Assembly (NCBI RefSeq): GCF_021728295.1
Contig: NZ_JAKJXE010000001.1
Coordinates: 766,553-830,552 of the forward strand
Direction: 5' to 3'
DNA length: 64,000 nucleotides
Origin: Pseudomonas petrae
Lineage (GTDB): Bacteria; Pseudomonadota; Gammaproteobacteria; Pseudomonadales; Pseudomonadaceae
A program made the position numbers and the translations under genes. This document shows positions 1-10,216 of this stretch, piece after piece; the stretch's first letter is position 1; every line of letters begins with the position of its first letter. Under the pieces are notes generated by a model. That model worked only from the letters and a program-made list of their open reading frames with translations, ran no database searches and was not told the DNA's origin.

Positions 1-814
1 CCGTGCCGGAGCCGACGCGCGCGTATCGAGCATTGCCTCGCGCGCCGAACTCCATAACCAACAACAGAAGACAAAGCAGTGCAAGCACCCCGCCGAGCAT
101 GTTCGCGGCGGGTCCGTTAAAACTGGATTGGAACTGATCAAATATCGCGGTAGTGAACGTATCAAAGCGGATCATTGCGAACAGACCATATTCGGCCAGT
201 AAGTGAATACCCACCAAAAGCGCCCCTCCGCTGATTGCCACTCTCAACTGAGGCAGCACCACACGGAAAAACACCTTTGTAGGCGTCAGGCCCAATGACT
301 GCGATACGTCCTCTATTCCCGGGTCCAGGCGCCTAAGCGCCGCTGCGGTTGGCAAATAAAGAAACGGAAAATAGGCAAGAACCGAGACCAATACGGCAGC
401 AGGTAGGCCGGAAAGGGACGGCAGCAGGCTTATCCAGCCATAACTGTGCACGAACGCCGGAACTGCAATCGGTGCTATTACCAACAACGACCAAAGACGC
501 CGACCTGGCAGATGGGTGCGTTCGGTTAGCCATGCCAAACCGACACCAAGCGCGACGCACAAAGGAAGGGTCGTCACCACCAGCAACAGAGTATTAATCA
601 ATAAATCCAGCACGCGCGGCCTGAAGACCAATTCAACTATGGTCGACCCACCTGTACGAACCGAGATAAAGATGACGAAAATCAGCGGCATTATCGCCAC
701 AGATGAAATCAGCAACGACGCGGCGATTATCCAGACAGGAAACCGACCACCAGCGGAACGCCGCCGTGATCGGCTACCCGGGGCATGCGCCGCCCAAGGA
801 GACTTATCGCCCAT
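1..814 (-). CDS. Ferric-iron ABC transporter permease (FbpB-like), 3' part outside window
   Basis: Reading the minus strand from the ATG at 814 gives about 271 uninterrupted codons running off the left edge, so only the N-terminal half of a roughly 540-residue two-domain permease is present. After a basic cytoplasmic start there are several hydrophobic segments and the EAA-type coupling loop ([11 protein letters not shown]), which contacts the ATPase. Family knowledge: FbpB-type permeases move Fe3+ from the periplasmic FbpA protein into the cytoplasm. The gene lies 43 bases after the binding-protein gene and is probably co-transcribed with it. The start is uncertain because no strong ribosome binding site precedes it; an in-frame TTG lies just upstream. 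Confidence 0.8.
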   Translation of the reverse strand, partial: MGDKSPWAAHAPGSRSRRRSAGGRFPVWIIAASLLISSVAIMPLIFVIFISVRTGGSTIVELVFRPRVLDLLINTLLLVVTTLPLCVALGVGLAWLTERTHLPGRRLWSLLVIAPIAVPAFVHSYGWISLLPSLSGLPAAVLVSVLAYFPFLYLPTAAALRRLDPGIEDVSQSLGLTPTKVFFRVVLPQLRVAISGGALLVGIHLLAEYGLFAMIRFDTFTTAIFDQFQSSFNGPAANMLGGVLALLCLLLLVMEFGARGNARYARVGSGT

Positions 815-857
815 GGGCAATTCTCGACCTAAACGTGAGGCATGCTCCCTTTTCAAC

Positions 858-1874
858 TCAGAGCAGTCCAGCCTGGGTCATAAGCTGAATCGCTTTTTTG
901 CTGTCCAGTTTTGAGGCGTCCACAACAGGAGCATCGAGCTCTTTGAGGGGGACCAGCTTGGCGTTCGACTGCGCACCCTCGCCGACTGCGTACTCAAACG
1001 AGCTTCCCGTTTTGAGAATTTCCTGGCCCTGCTTACCCGTGACCCATTTCAAGAAAGCCTGTGCTTGCTCTTTGTGTTTGCTGGAAGCAAGGACGCCACC
1101 GCCCGAGATACTGACAAACGCCCCGGGGTCTTTGTGACGGAAGTAATGAAGCGAAGTGTTATTGCTGTTCTCACCGGTTTTGGCCTGATCCCCGAAGCTG
1201 TAATAGTGATAAATCACGCCACTGTCGATTTGTCCGGCATTGACCGCTTTGAGAACCGCGCTGTTACCCCGGTAGATCGTCGCGTTCGATTTCATTGCTT
1301 TTAGCCAATCCAGCGTCGCGGCCTCGCCTTTCAACTCCAGCATGGCACTGAGAATCGCCTGGAAGTCTGCACCTGCTGGCGAGGCTGCCCAGCGCCCTTT
1401 CCATTCAGGCTGGGCAAGCTCCATGAGTGACTTGGGCAAGGCACCTGCAGCGAGTTTGTCCTTGTTGTAAACGAACACTGTTGAGCGGGCAGCGATGCCG
1501 ATCCACTTGCCATGCGCAGGACGGTAAGCGCTATCGACCTGAGTAAGCGTGGAGGGCGTAATCGGTGCGAAAAGACCCGCATTGTCTACCAACACCATCG
1601 ACGGAGAGTTTTCAGTCAGGAACACGTCCGCCGGGGACTTGTCTCCCTCCTGCACAATCTGATTCCCCAACTCGCTATCATCGCCGTTACGCAGGGTGAC
1701 CTTGATGCCAGTGTCCTTTGTAAAGCCATCCACCCATGCTTTGGTCAACGTTTCATGCTGAGCGTTGTACACGACTATGCCGTCTGTATTGTCGGCCGCA
1801 AAGGCCAAGCCAATGCCGGATATCGCTATGGATATCAGAAACTTAGTTAACAAATTTCGAGTCATGAACGTCAT
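858..1874 (-). CDS. Periplasmic Fe(III)-binding protein of an ABC importer (FbpA/AfuA family)
   Basis: The 338-residue product begins with a signal peptide (residues 1 to about 26, ending AFA). The mature part has the iron-transferrin fold signatures: VYNAQHE near residue 36, with the likely ligand His40, and the tyrosine cluster YHYY at 222-225, where FbpA proteins bind ferric iron. It would capture Fe3+ in the periplasm and deliver it to the permease encoded 43 bases downstream. A GGAG lies 10 bases before the ATG at 1874; a second ATG three codons later is possible. A weak Fur-like site lies 68 bases upstream. Confidence 0.88.
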   Translation of the reverse strand: MTFMTRNLLTKFLISIAISGIGLAFAADNTDGIVVYNAQHETLTKAWVDGFTKDTGIKVTLRNGDDSELGNQIVQEGDKSPADVFLTENSPSMVLVDNAGLFAPITPSTLTQVDSAYRPAHGKWIGIAARSTVFVYNKDKLAAGALPKSLMELAQPEWKGRWAASPAGADFQAILSAMLELKGEAATLDWLKAMKSNATIYRGNSAVLKAVNAGQIDSGVIYHYYSFGDQAKTGENSNNTSLHYFRHKDPGAFVSISGGGVLASSKHKEQAQAFLKWVTGKQGQEILKTGSSFEYAVGEGAQSNAKLVPLKELDAPVVDASKLDSKKAIQLMTQAGLL

Positions 1875-2323
1875 AGATGAACAGCTCCATATCTATTTTT
1901 TGTACGGAAGTTGAAGAAGAAGCGTCCACTTGCCTTCCGTCAATACGAATTATTTGCATCAGCAGGATCGCGCAAAATAGGCCATATAACAGCAAAAATA
2001 TGTGAAAGCACCGTTTGATCTATCGCCCACTGTTCCCGACGCCTGCGCGAACGACACGATGGGTATGGTTGACTGTCCTGACCTGCGGGAATGGGAGCGC
2101 TGAGGCGAACGCAGCGTGAGTGGGGCGCACTCATCATGCTCATCAAGAAGGGTCTCAATGCGCCGGAGGCCAAAGCGGTGAATAGCGCAAGAAGATTCGA
2201 CTTAACGCGACCGAACCGATGAAGGCCCGCCTAGGTCGAACGCCATGCAATGCGCCCCCCCCCAGGCGCGCACGCTGTTGGATGTTCAGCAGGCACCCAT
2301 TCACCGAAAACCACCGGCATTCC
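1875..2323. other. Divergent intergenic region, 449 bases
   Basis: This gap separates the iron-importer operon from the dedA gene. Apart from the weak Fur-like site at 1942-1960 I see no convincing gene. Short open stretches on the plus strand (about 2058-2090 and 2149-2220) read like coding sequence but are broken by stops and may be gene remnants. Confidence 0.4.
1942..1960 (-). promoter_or_regulatory. Possible Fur box upstream of the iron-transport operon
   Basis: The 19 bases match the consensus Fur palindrome at about 12 of 19 positions by hand alignment. The site lies 68 bases upstream of the binding-protein start, where iron control is expected. The match is modest, so this is an inference from sequence and context. 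Confidence 0.3.
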
Positions 2324-2947
2324 ATGTTCGAACATATCGACTTCAACTATCTGCTTTCAAACTACGGGTACTGGGCTGTGTTTATCGGCTGTCTGCTGGA
2401 AGGGGAAACCATCCTGATCCTCGGCGGGCTGGCGGCGCACCAACACGTACTGCAATGGCAGCAAGTGCTCATCTACGCCACGTTGGGCGGGATGTTAGGC
2501 GATCAGATTCTGTTCTGGACCGGGCGCTACTTCGGACCGCGTCTGCTGCCACGCTTGCACCGTCAGCAGGCGACCATCGACCGCGTGTCAGACCTGATCA
2601 AGCGCTACCCAACGGCGTCCATTTTCTCAGTGCGTTTTCTCTACGGCATGCGCCTGATCGGGCCGTTGGTCATCGGCGCGAGTCGCTTGTCGCCCATTCG
2701 TTTTGCAATCATCAACCTGCTTGGCGCCGCTGTCTGGGCAAGCCTCTTTCTCGCGGCCGGCTATTGGGCGGGGGGCTTTCTCGAGACCATGCTCGGCAAC
2801 TTGAAGCCCTATCGTCTGCCGATCTTCCTGGGCGTGGTCGTGGTGGGCGCCGCCGTCGCACTGTATCGGCATCGCCGGGCGAAAACCCGCCCTGCCCGGC
2901 AAGCAGCCAAGCGGGCGAAAGACGTCCCGCCCTCCTCTGCGGGATAA
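2324..2947 (+). CDS. DedA-family inner-membrane protein
   Basis: The 207-residue product has the DedA layout: GCLLEGETILILGG with the conserved glutamate near residues 20-33, then the arginine motif RFLYGMRLIGP, and several transmembrane segments, ending in a basic cytoplasmic tail. DedA proteins are linked to membrane phospholipid flipping and proton-motive-force homeostasis; the substrate here cannot be stated. The frame is open from 2219, but homologues start at the MFEH methionine chosen here; there is no clear ribosome binding site before either start. It stands alone, 67 bases before the next gene on the same strand. Confidence 0.82.
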   Translation: MFEHIDFNYLLSNYGYWAVFIGCLLEGETILILGGLAAHQHVLQWQQVLIYATLGGMLGDQILFWTGRYFGPRLLPRLHRQQATIDRVSDLIKRYPTASIFSVRFLYGMRLIGPLVIGASRLSPIRFAIINLLGAAVWASLFLAAGYWAGGFLETMLGNLKPYRLPIFLGVVVVGAAVALYRHRRAKTRPARQAAKRAKDVPPSSAG

Positions 2948-3014
2948 CGCTTCCCATCTGCGGCGACCGACTCTATAACGGCAGACAGGCATTTGACGCA
3001 GAGGGATCGACTCG

Positions 3015-3800
3015 ATGAACACATGCATCACCGCCGGTTTGCTGTTGGGCATGGTCAGCATCGCACAGGCCCAGGGCGCTGAGACGCCGTCGCACCTGGA
3101 TACTGTCATGCAAAAGGGTCAGTTGGCCGTTTGCACGACCGGGGATTACAAGCCGTACACGTTTCTCAAGCCCGACGGCCAGTACGAAGGCATCGACATC
3201 GAGCTGGCTCAGTCGCTGGCGCAGAGCCTGGGCGTGAAAATCGAGTGGGTCCCGACCACCTGGAAAACCCTGATGACCGATTTCACGGCCGGCAAATGCG
3301 ACATCGCCGTCGGCGGAATCTCGGTCACCCTGGAGCGGCAGAAGAAGGCGACGTTCAGCAGCACACTGGACATCGATGGCAAGGTGCCGTTGGTCCGTTG
3401 CGAAGATGAGTCGAAGTACCAGACCCTCGAGCAGATCAATCAGCCCGGCGTTCGGTTGATCGAGCCTCAGGGCGGCACCAACGAAGCGTTTGCCCACGCC
3501 TACCTGCCCAACGCCAGTCTGGCCTTCCACGACAACAAAACCATTTTCCAGCAGTTGCTCGACAAGCAAGCCGACGTGATGATCACCGACGCGTCCGAAG
3601 CGCTGTACCAGCAGAAACGCATGCCTGGCTTGTGCACGGTCAATCCTTCGCACTCCATGCAATACGGCGAAAAGGCCTACCTGCTGCCGCGGGATGACGT
3701 CGCCTGGAAGGCCTACGTCGACCAATGGCTGCATCTCTCCAAAGCCACCGGCGCTTACAAGAAAGTGGTCGGCGAATGGCTGGCGATGCCCAACGAGTGA
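3015..3800 (+). CDS. Periplasmic PheC-like (cyclohexadienyl dehydratase / amino-acid-binding) protein
   Basis: The 261-residue product has a signal peptide (1-20, ending AQA) and the type II solute-binding fold of family 3 amino-acid-binding proteins: VCTTGDYKPYTF at 39-50, EGIDIELAQSL at 58-68 and ITDASEA at 190-196. These stretches resemble cyclohexadienyl dehydratase PheC more than ordinary binding proteins; the glutamate of the last motif (Glu195) aligns with the catalytic glutamate I recall for PheC. PheC converts prephenate or arogenate to phenylpyruvate or phenylalanine in the periplasm. No ABC permease or ATPase gene is next to it, which favours an enzyme over a transporter subunit, but a binding-protein role is not excluded. 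Confidence 0.62.
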   Translation: MNTCITAGLLLGMVSIAQAQGAETPSHLDTVMQKGQLAVCTTGDYKPYTFLKPDGQYEGIDIELAQSLAQSLGVKIEWVPTTWKTLMTDFTAGKCDIAVGGISVTLERQKKATFSSTLDIDGKVPLVRCEDESKYQTLEQINQPGVRLIEPQGGTNEAFAHAYLPNASLAFHDNKTIFQQLLDKQADVMITDASEALYQQKRMPGLCTVNPSHSMQYGEKAYLLPRDDVAWKAYVDQWLHLSKATGAYKKVVGEWLAMPNE

Positions 3801-3849
3801 CAGTACGCAGCATCCCTGGAAGACTTCGGCACAGGACCCCGCCGTATAC

Positions 3850-4836
3850 ATGAAAACCAACAGATCCATTACCCGCGCGTTTTGCGTCGAGTTGCAGCAA
3901 GAGCTTTCCATTGTGACGGCGCGACGCGAGTACTTTTCTCAAGAGCCCCCTCGGGCGCGATTCAGTTTTCTGTGCTCGTCCGAGCCGTGCCGCGCCTTGG
4001 GTGTCAAAATCACCGGGGTTCGCTATGACGTGAAGCCGCAGGAGCATCCGACTTTCGTCGCCGCGCACTACCGGGCCAACCCGAACTACGAACATCACGC
4101 CGATTGCGAATGGGTGGATGATGCCGTCGAAACGCCGGTTGGGCAGGATGCAGAAACCGAGGCAGAAACCGAGCTGCGCAAGGTCAAGCGCAAGCTGGAT
4201 GACTACATCGACGTCTTCGATCCCACCCCGAGGGAACGCGCAACACCCACGGCGTCGACCGATAAGCCTGACGCCGAGCGGCCCGAGAAGACCGCGGACG
4301 CCACGCCTCCAACTGACGCGCTCAAGGTCAGGCAGGACAAGCAGAACCGCACCAGCAATCTGGAGCGTCTGGTCGACAGCTTTCGTCAGGCCCAAGCCTC
4401 GTTGAGCAAGGAAGAACTCGCGCTGCTGACCCTGCGCATTCCGGGTCAGGGCGAGGTGTCCTTGCGCGCCTATTTCCGCCACATCAAGTTCGCTCAGCTG
4501 AATGACGAGCGTCGAGTGCTGTATGGCGGCGGACTGGTGGAGCGCTATGGGACAGGCTTCAAATTCAAGTTTTTTGATCGCCTGCAAAGCAAGTTGGTGA
4601 CCTTGTACGTGTCACCCGCGCAGATGCAGGCCTACCGCTCCAGCCGCTACCTCAGCGAGCTGCTGAGTCACGCCGATGAGGTACGTTTCTTCACTGTCTT
4701 TGCCTTGGGCACACTGGTCGCCAGCCCTTCCGGGAAAAGCGTCAGCGTAGAGATCGAAGACTTGCGCCATCTGGCCATCGTGCTCGGGCCGGCCAAGGAC
4801 GCCGAGGAGGCTCCTGCAAAAGAGCCGGACAGCTAA
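3850..4836 (+). CDS. Unrecognised protein with N-terminal Cys/His cluster and acidic linker
   Basis: I do not recognise this 328-residue protein. Residues about 38-92 carry CSSEPC, then AAHYRANPNYEHHADCEW, a Cys/His spacing like a small zinc site seen at the start of some CoiA-like and nuclease-associated proteins. Residues about 100-170 are charged, low-complexity and probably flexible. The C-terminal half (about 175-315) looks globular, with YGGGLVERYGTGFKFKFFD and a hydrophobic stretch near FFTVFALGTLV, but it has no signal peptide. The start is the first ATG after pheC-like ends; an AGGA lies 13 bases upstream. A strong terminator follows it. Function unknown. Confidence 0.6.
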   Translation: MKTNRSITRAFCVELQQELSIVTARREYFSQEPPRARFSFLCSSEPCRALGVKITGVRYDVKPQEHPTFVAAHYRANPNYEHHADCEWVDDAVETPVGQDAETEAETELRKVKRKLDDYIDVFDPTPRERATPTASTDKPDAERPEKTADATPPTDALKVRQDKQNRTSNLERLVDSFRQAQASLSKEELALLTLRIPGQGEVSLRAYFRHIKFAQLNDERRVLYGGGLVERYGTGFKFKFFDRLQSKLVTLYVSPAQMQAYRSSRYLSELLSHADEVRFFTVFALGTLVASPSGKSVSVEIEDLRHLAIVLGPAKDAEEAPAKEPDS

Positions 4837-4860
4837 GCCAACACATTTATTCAGCTCAAA

Positions 4861-4896
4861 AAAAACCCGGTTCCTCTCGCGAGCAACCGGGTTTTT
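4861..4896. terminator. Bidirectional Rho-independent terminator
   Basis: A 12-base inverted repeat (4861-4872 with 4885-4896) built on AACCCGGTT, with an A-run on the left and a T-run on the right, sits between the convergent genes ending at 4836 and 4914. It can terminate transcription from both sides. Confidence 0.9.
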
Positions 4897-4913
4897 TCGT
4901 TTCATTCAAGGGA

Positions 4914-5804
4914 CTAAGGCGCTGCGTATGTAACCAGCAGTTCCTTAGTTACCTGAAAATCCAGCGACATCGCCACGCTCAAGGCTGTGATGGTGAAGAT
5001 GGAGAACACGAACAGCTTGCGTGCCCAAACGGTGTCGTCTTTGGCTTTGTAGCCGGTCCAGGCCATGTACAACCAGTACATGCCCATCGCCGCTGCAACG
5101 GCCAGATAATTGAGCCCGGCGTAACCACCGAAGGTCAGCATCAAGGTCGCGAGCAGGAAAGCCAGGATGTAAATCAGGATGTGCCGCTTGGCGACCCGGA
5201 TACCACGCTTGACCGGCAGGACCGGAATCGACGCAGCCCGATAGTCGTTGAAGCGGAAAATCGCGATGGCGTACGAGTGAGGCATCTGCCAAAGGCTGAA
5301 CATCACCAGCAAGGTCAACGCCGCAAGGTCGAAGGTGTTGCTGACAGCGACGTAACCAATCACCGGTGGCATCGCGCCAGACAGGCTGCCCACCAACGTG
5401 CCATGAACCGACCTGCGCTTCAGGTACAGGCTGTAGAAGCCGACGTAAATCACGAAACCGATCACGGCAAACAGCGCCGCCAGTGCGTTGGCCTTGGTGT
5501 ACAGCAGACCGACGCCGACAACGCCCAGCACGGTGGCATAGATCAGTGCCAGTTTCACTGACACCAACCCTTGCACCAGCACCCGATTCTTGGTGCGCTC
5601 CATCTTCACATCGATATCGCGATCAATGCAGTTGTTGAAGACGCAGCCAGAAGCCACCACCAGTGAAGTCCCGATCATGGCTGCCAGGAACAGGCCGATG
5701 TCGACATGTCCCTTGGAAGCCAGAAAAAAGCCACCTGCCACCGAAAGCACGTTACCGAAAATGATCCCCGGTTTGGTGATTTGGATAAAGTGCTTCAGTG
5801 ACAT
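4914..5804 (-). CDS. cyoE: Protoheme IX farnesyltransferase (heme O synthase)
   Basis: This 296-residue UbiA-family membrane enzyme transfers a farnesyl group to heme b to make heme O, the cofactor of the adjacent bo3 oxidase. The first polyprenyl-diphosphate motif [15 protein letters not shown] is at about 57-71 and a second conserved loop, [19 protein letters not shown], lies near 170-190, between hydrophobic helices. It is the last gene of cyoABCDE, 10 bases after cyoD, and ends at the shared terminator. Confidence 0.96.
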   Translation of the reverse strand: MSLKHFIQITKPGIIFGNVLSVAGGFFLASKGHVDIGLFLAAMIGTSLVVASGCVFNNCIDRDIDVKMERTKNRVLVQGLVSVKLALIYATVLGVVGVGLLYTKANALAALFAVIGFVIYVGFYSLYLKRRSVHGTLVGSLSGAMPPVIGYVAVSNTFDLAALTLLVMFSLWQMPHSYAIAIFRFNDYRAASIPVLPVKRGIRVAKRHILIYILAFLLATLMLTFGGYAGLNYLAVAAAMGMYWLYMAWTGYKAKDDTVWARKLFVFSIFTITALSVAMSLDFQVTKELLVTYAAP

Positions 5805-5814
5805 CAGGTTTTCC

Positions 5815-6147
5815 TCACTTCGCCATCATGGCGGTGTGAATGCTGAACATGATCCAGGTGCTCAAGCCAACCAGCAGCACGATCACAAGGCCAGCGAAGG
5901 CAAACGCGATCACGTTGTTGCGCTGTGCTGCCGAGCGGTCCAGGTGCAGGAAGTACACCAGGTGAACCAGAACCTGCACGACTGCGAAGATCAGAACGAC
6001 CCACAGCGTGGCCACTTTCGAGATCGTCGGGAACATCACCAGACCGAACGGAATCGCGGTCAGGATGATCGACAGTACGAAACCGACCATGTAGGACTTG
6101 AAGCTGCCGTGGCCGGCATCGTCATGGGATTGATGTGAATTCGCCAT
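5815..6147 (-). CDS. cyoD: Cytochrome bo3 ubiquinol oxidase subunit IV
   Basis: This 110-residue subunit has a short polar N-terminus rich in His and Ser followed by three transmembrane helices, as usual for CyoD. It stabilises the binding of copper and subunits I to III in the oxidase. Its ATG follows directly on the cyoC stop codon with no gap, so the two are translationally linked. Confidence 0.95.
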   Translation of the reverse strand: MANSHQSHDDAGHGSFKSYMVGFVLSIILTAIPFGLVMFPTISKVATLWVVLIFAVVQVLVHLVYFLHLDRSAAQRNNVIAFAFAGLVIVLLVGLSTWIMFSIHTAMMAK

Positions 6148-6786
6148 TTAAATGGTCCCCATCAGATAGACAACGGTGAACACGCAGATCCAGACAACGT
6201 CCAGGAAGTGCCAGAACAGGCTGAGCATGCTCAGGCGAGTCTGGTTGGTCCCGGTCAGACCGTGCTTGGAGACCTGGTACATCATGATCGCCATCCAGAT
6301 CAGGCCGCTGGTCACGTGCAGACCGTGGGTACCAACCAGCGTGAAGAACGCCGACAGGAAGCCGCTGCGGTTAGGACCGTAACCTTCGGAGATCAGCAGG
6401 TGGAACTCGTTGACCTCCATGCCGATGAAGCCCAGGCCGAACAGGAAGGTCACGAACAACCAACCCAGTACGCCCGACTTGTTGCCCTTGTGCATCGCCA
6501 GCATGGCGAAGCCGTAGGTGATCGAACTGAGCAACAGGCAGGCGGTTTCGCCAAGCACGTAAGGCAGTTCGAAAATATCGTGGCCCGCAGGACCACCCGC
6601 TACGTTGTTAACCAGTACCGCGTAAATGGCGAAGATCGACGCAAACAAAATGCAGTCGGTCATCAGGTAGATCCAGAAACCGTAGATCTTCATCTCGCCG
6701 GCATCATGGTGACCGTGGTCGTGGCCGTGCTCGTGGTCATGACCGTGGTCGTGACCCTTCGCGCCATCAAATACTAAGTTCGACAT
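6148..6786 (-). CDS. cyoC: Cytochrome bo3 ubiquinol oxidase subunit III
   Basis: The 212-residue protein has the five-helix pattern of heme-copper oxidase subunit III in its CyoC form, with typical stretches such as [14 protein letters not shown] and [15 protein letters not shown]. The cytoplasmic N-terminus is unusual: residues 12-27 hold nine histidines in an alternating His-Asp pattern, which could bind metal ions. It lies three bases after cyoB. Confidence 0.96.
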   Translation of the reverse strand: MSNLVFDGAKGHDHGHDHEHGHDHGHHDAGEMKIYGFWIYLMTDCILFASIFAIYAVLVNNVAGGPAGHDIFELPYVLGETACLLLSSITYGFAMLAMHKGNKSGVLGWLFVTFLFGLGFIGMEVNEFHLLISEGYGPNRSGFLSAFFTLVGTHGLHVTSGLIWMAIMMYQVSKHGLTGTNQTRLSMLSLFWHFLDVVWICVFTVVYLMGTI

Positions 6787-6789
6787 TGT

Positions 6790-8808
6790 TTATGCCTGCT
6801 CCAGCTTGTTGACAGGAGTGTTTGTCTGACCGTTACGGACCCGGGCCAGGATCGCGTGCTGTTCGCCTTCGATACGGGCCACTTCGGATGCAGGGACCAT
6901 GTAGCCCTGATCGTCACGTGCAGCGTGAATCACGAAGTACACGATGGTACCGATCAAGCTGACGGCAGCCAGCCAGAAGATGTGCCAGATCATCGCGAAA
7001 CCGAAGACGGTCAGCAGGCCGCCCATCACCATGCCTGTTGCCGTGTTGTTCGGCATGTGGATATCGGAGTACCTGGCCGGAACCTTGTACGCCTCGCCAT
7101 CACGCTTGGCGGCATAGAACGGGTCGATCTCGTTGGCTTTCGGCATTTCTGCAAAGTTGTAGAAAGGCGGTGGCGACGAAGTGGACCATTCCAGGGTGTG
7201 GCCATTCCATGGGTCACCGGTCAGGTCGCGGTTCTGCTCGCGATCACGGATAGACACGAAGATCTGGATCAGCTGGCAGGCGATACCGACCGCAATCAGT
7301 GCGGCGCCGACGAACGCCACGTGCAGGTACGGCGTCCAGTCCGGGTTGTCAGTGGTGTTCAGACGACGTGTCATGCCCATGAAGCCCAGTGCGTACAACG
7401 GCATGAAGGCGACGTAGAAACCCGAGATCCAGAACCAGAACGCGGCCTTGCCCCACTTCTCGTTCAGCTTGAAGCCGAACGCTTTAGGGAACCAGAACGC
7501 GAAGCCGGCGATGTAACCGAACACAGCACCACCGATGATCACGTTATGGAAGTGCGCGATCACGAACAGGCTGTTGTGCAGAACGAAGTCAGCACCCGGG
7601 ATAGCCAGCAGTACGCCGGTCATACCACCGATGGAGAAGGTCACCATGAAGCCCAGGGTCCACATGACTGGCGCGGTGAAGCGCAGACGGCCCTGGTAAA
7701 TCGTAAACAGCCAGTTGAATAGCTTCACACCCGTCGGGATGGAAATCAGCATCGTCGCCAGCCCGAAGAAGGCGTTGACGCTTGCACCCGAACCCATGGT
7801 GAAGAAGTGGTGCAGCCAGACCATGAAGCCCAGGATCGAGATCGCACCGGAGGCGTAGATCATCGAATGGTGGCCGAACAGACGCTTGCCGGTGAACGTC
7901 GAGATGACTTCGGAGAAGACCCCGAACGCCGGCAGAATGAGGATGTAAACCTCAGGGTGGCCCCACGCCCAGAACAGGTTCACGTACATCATCGGGTTAC
8001 CACCCAACTCGTTCGTGAAGATGTGGAAGTCCAGATAACGGTCGAGGGTCAGGAACGCCAGAGTGCCGGTCAGGATCGGGAACGAAGCCACGATCAGGAC
8101 GTTGGCCCAGGTGCAGGTCCAGGTGAAGATCGGCATGTCCATCAGTTTCATGCCAGGGGTACGCATCTTCAGCACGGTGACCAGGAAGTTGACCCCGGTT
8201 AACGTTGTCCCGAGTCCGGATAGCTGCAGTGCCCAGATGTAGTAATCCACACCCACGCCCGGGCTATAGCCCAGCTCCGACAGCGGTGGATAGGCAACCC
8301 AGCCGGTACGTGCGAATTCGCCGACGCCCAGAGACACGTTGACCAGGATCACGCCGGAAATCAGCAGATACAGGCTCAAGGAGTTCAGGAACGGGAAGGC
8401 AACGTCACGAGCACCGATCTGCAGAGGCACAACGATGTTCATCAGGCCGGTGAAGAACGGCATCGCCATGAAGATGATCATGATCACACCGTGAGCGGTG
8501 AAGATCTGGTCATAGTGTTCAGGCGGCAGATAGCCGGGAGAACCTTCAGTGGCCATGGCCAATTGGGAGCGCATCAGCACGGCATCGGCGAAGCCGCGCA
8601 GCAGCATGACCATTGCAATGATGATGTACATGACACCGATTTTCTTGTGGTCGACGGAGGTCAGCCACTCGGTGTAGAGGTAAGTCCACTTCTTGAAGTA
8701 CGTGATCAGGCCCACCAGCGCCACACCACCGATCGCGATCATGGCGACCGTGATCATGACTATCGGCTCGTGGAACGGAATCGCGTCCAGACTTAATTTA
8801 CCAAACAT
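6790..8808 (-). CDS. cyoB: Cytochrome bo3 ubiquinol oxidase subunit I
   Basis: This 672-residue catalytic subunit reduces oxygen to water with electrons from ubiquinol and pumps protons. All metal ligands are present at the same positions as in E. coli: His106 and His421 for heme b, His284 (cross-linked to Tyr288 in HPEVY), His333 and His334 for copper B, and His419 for heme o3. The length agrees with the family. The gene is three bases after cyoA and in the middle of the operon. Confidence 0.98.
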   Translation of the reverse strand: MFGKLSLDAIPFHEPIVMITVAMIAIGGVALVGLITYFKKWTYLYTEWLTSVDHKKIGVMYIIIAMVMLLRGFADAVLMRSQLAMATEGSPGYLPPEHYDQIFTAHGVIMIIFMAMPFFTGLMNIVVPLQIGARDVAFPFLNSLSLYLLISGVILVNVSLGVGEFARTGWVAYPPLSELGYSPGVGVDYYIWALQLSGLGTTLTGVNFLVTVLKMRTPGMKLMDMPIFTWTCTWANVLIVASFPILTGTLAFLTLDRYLDFHIFTNELGGNPMMYVNLFWAWGHPEVYILILPAFGVFSEVISTFTGKRLFGHHSMIYASGAISILGFMVWLHHFFTMGSGASVNAFFGLATMLISIPTGVKLFNWLFTIYQGRLRFTAPVMWTLGFMVTFSIGGMTGVLLAIPGADFVLHNSLFVIAHFHNVIIGGAVFGYIAGFAFWFPKAFGFKLNEKWGKAAFWFWISGFYVAFMPLYALGFMGMTRRLNTTDNPDWTPYLHVAFVGAALIAVGIACQLIQIFVSIRDREQNRDLTGDPWNGHTLEWSTSSPPPFYNFAEMPKANEIDPFYAAKRDGEAYKVPARYSDIHMPNNTATGMVMGGLLTVFGFAMIWHIFWLAAVSLIGTIVYFVIHAARDDQGYMVPASEVARIEGEQHAILARVRNGQTNTPVNKLEQA

Positions 8809-8811
8809 TGT

Positions 8812-9747
8812 TTACTCCTCTGCCTGAGCAGCTGAATTCTTACCCATGTCCATCCCTTCCGTACCTGCTACTTCTTTCTTCTCATGGACAATCTTGCCCG
8901 GCTTCATACCTTCATACTTGTCGATGATGATCTGGAACAGGTTCGGAGTGACCGAGGAGTAGAGTTCAACGGGATTACGTTCGCTAGGCTTGGCCAGCGC
9001 GGCGTATTCGGCCGTTGCCAGTTGTTTAGGTGAATTCTTGACGTCGGCAACCCAGGTGTCGAAATCCGCCTGTGAGGTGGCAGTCGCCTTGAACTTCATG
9101 CCGGTAAAACCTGCGCCGCTGTAGTTGGCGGAGATACCATCGAACTCGCCGTTTTCATTGGCGATCAGGTGCAGTTTGGTCTGCATGCCGGCCATTGCGT
9201 AGATCTGGCCGCCCAGTGCAGGGATGAAGAACGAGTTCATGACCGAATCGGAAGTGATGCGGAAATTGATCGGCGTGTTGGCCGGGAACACGATCTTGTT
9301 GACGGTGGCGATGCCCTGTTCCGGATAGATGAACAGCCATTTCCAGTCCAGCGCGACCACTTCAATGGTCAGCGGCTTGACGTCCGACTCGAGCGGACGG
9401 TAAGGGTCCAGCGCGTGGGTCGACTTGTAGGTCACATAACCGAGCACGATGATGATGGCCAATGGAACCAGCCAGACCACCAGTTCAATCCGGGTCGAAT
9501 GCGCCCAGTCAGGCGTGTACGTCGCGCTCTTGTTCGTAGCGCGATACTTCCAGGCGAAGATGATGGTCATGAAAATGACCGGCACCACTACCAGCAGCAT
9601 CAGCAAGGTAGCAGTGATGATCAGGTCACGCTCTTGAACGCCGACATGGCCTTTTGGATCCAGCAGGGTGTAATCGCACCCGCTGAGCAGGAGCATGCTG
9701 AAAAGGGCCAAGAAGCCAAAAAACCTGGGGTACCTTTTTTTACTCAT
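8812..9747 (-). CDS. cyoA: Cytochrome bo3 ubiquinol oxidase subunit II, lipoprotein
   Basis: Subunit II of the quinol oxidase, 311 residues from the start chosen here. Residues 1-23 form a lipoprotein signal ending in the lipobox LSG-Cys24, followed by two transmembrane segments and the periplasmic cupredoxin domain, which lacks the copper A ligands as expected for a quinol oxidase. The frame is open to 9825, but AGAGG seven bases before the ATG at 9747 and the proper signal sequence fix the start. It is the first gene of the operon. Confidence 0.95.
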   Translation of the reverse strand: MSKKRYPRFFGFLALFSMLLLSGCDYTLLDPKGHVGVQERDLIITATLLMLLVVVPVIFMTIIFAWKYRATNKSATYTPDWAHSTRIELVVWLVPLAIIIVLGYVTYKSTHALDPYRPLESDVKPLTIEVVALDWKWLFIYPEQGIATVNKIVFPANTPINFRITSDSVMNSFFIPALGGQIYAMAGMQTKLHLIANENGEFDGISANYSGAGFTGMKFKATATSQADFDTWVADVKNSPKQLATAEYAALAKPSERNPVELYSSVTPNLFQIIIDKYEGMKPGKIVHEKKEVAGTEGMDMGKNSAAQAEE

Positions 9748-10160
9748 CTCACGACCTCTAAAAGCAGCTTTCGCATCGCAGTTGGGTTTCGACCGCCAAC
9801 ACTTCACCCTGCCAGGTGCTGGCAAATGCTTGGATTGAAAAGGGGCCTGTCAGGAAGCATATGGCCTCACAACAAATCCGGGTTGAGCTTTGGTTTCTTA
9901 TTCGAATGGTGGCACCCGCTTATGCGGACCCTATCCCTTGGCGCAGACATTCAGAATGTGACTCGGGAGGCCATTCGAACCGCGTCTACTAGAGCGAAAA
10001 GACGCTCCATAACCTCGATTTACACCGTCCCGCAAATGAGGGGGGGCGTGAATTGGGGGCGATTGTAGATACGTAAAGTTTTATTGACTATAAGTTTCTG
10101 CGCAACAGTTAATTTCGTAATTGGTAAAAATGCGGTGTTATGTCGCACCTTGAAACGGCG
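9748..10160. other. Leader and promoter region of the cyo operon
   Basis: This 413-base gap upstream of cyoA has no gene I can support. The cyo promoter must lie here on the minus strand, but I could not identify unambiguous -35 and -10 boxes or a clear regulator site. Confidence 0.4.
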
Positions 10161-10198
10161 CAAAGCCCCGGTTCCCTTGAAGGATCACAGGGGCTTTG
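10161..10198 (-). terminator. Probable terminator downstream of dsbB
   Basis: A 9-base perfect stem, CAAAGCCCC paired with GGGGCTTTG, encloses a 20-base loop just after the dsbB stop. There is no real T-run beyond it, so termination is likely but not certain. Confidence 0.55.
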
Positions 10199-10216
10199 TT
10201 ACGCAACACTTTGTAA

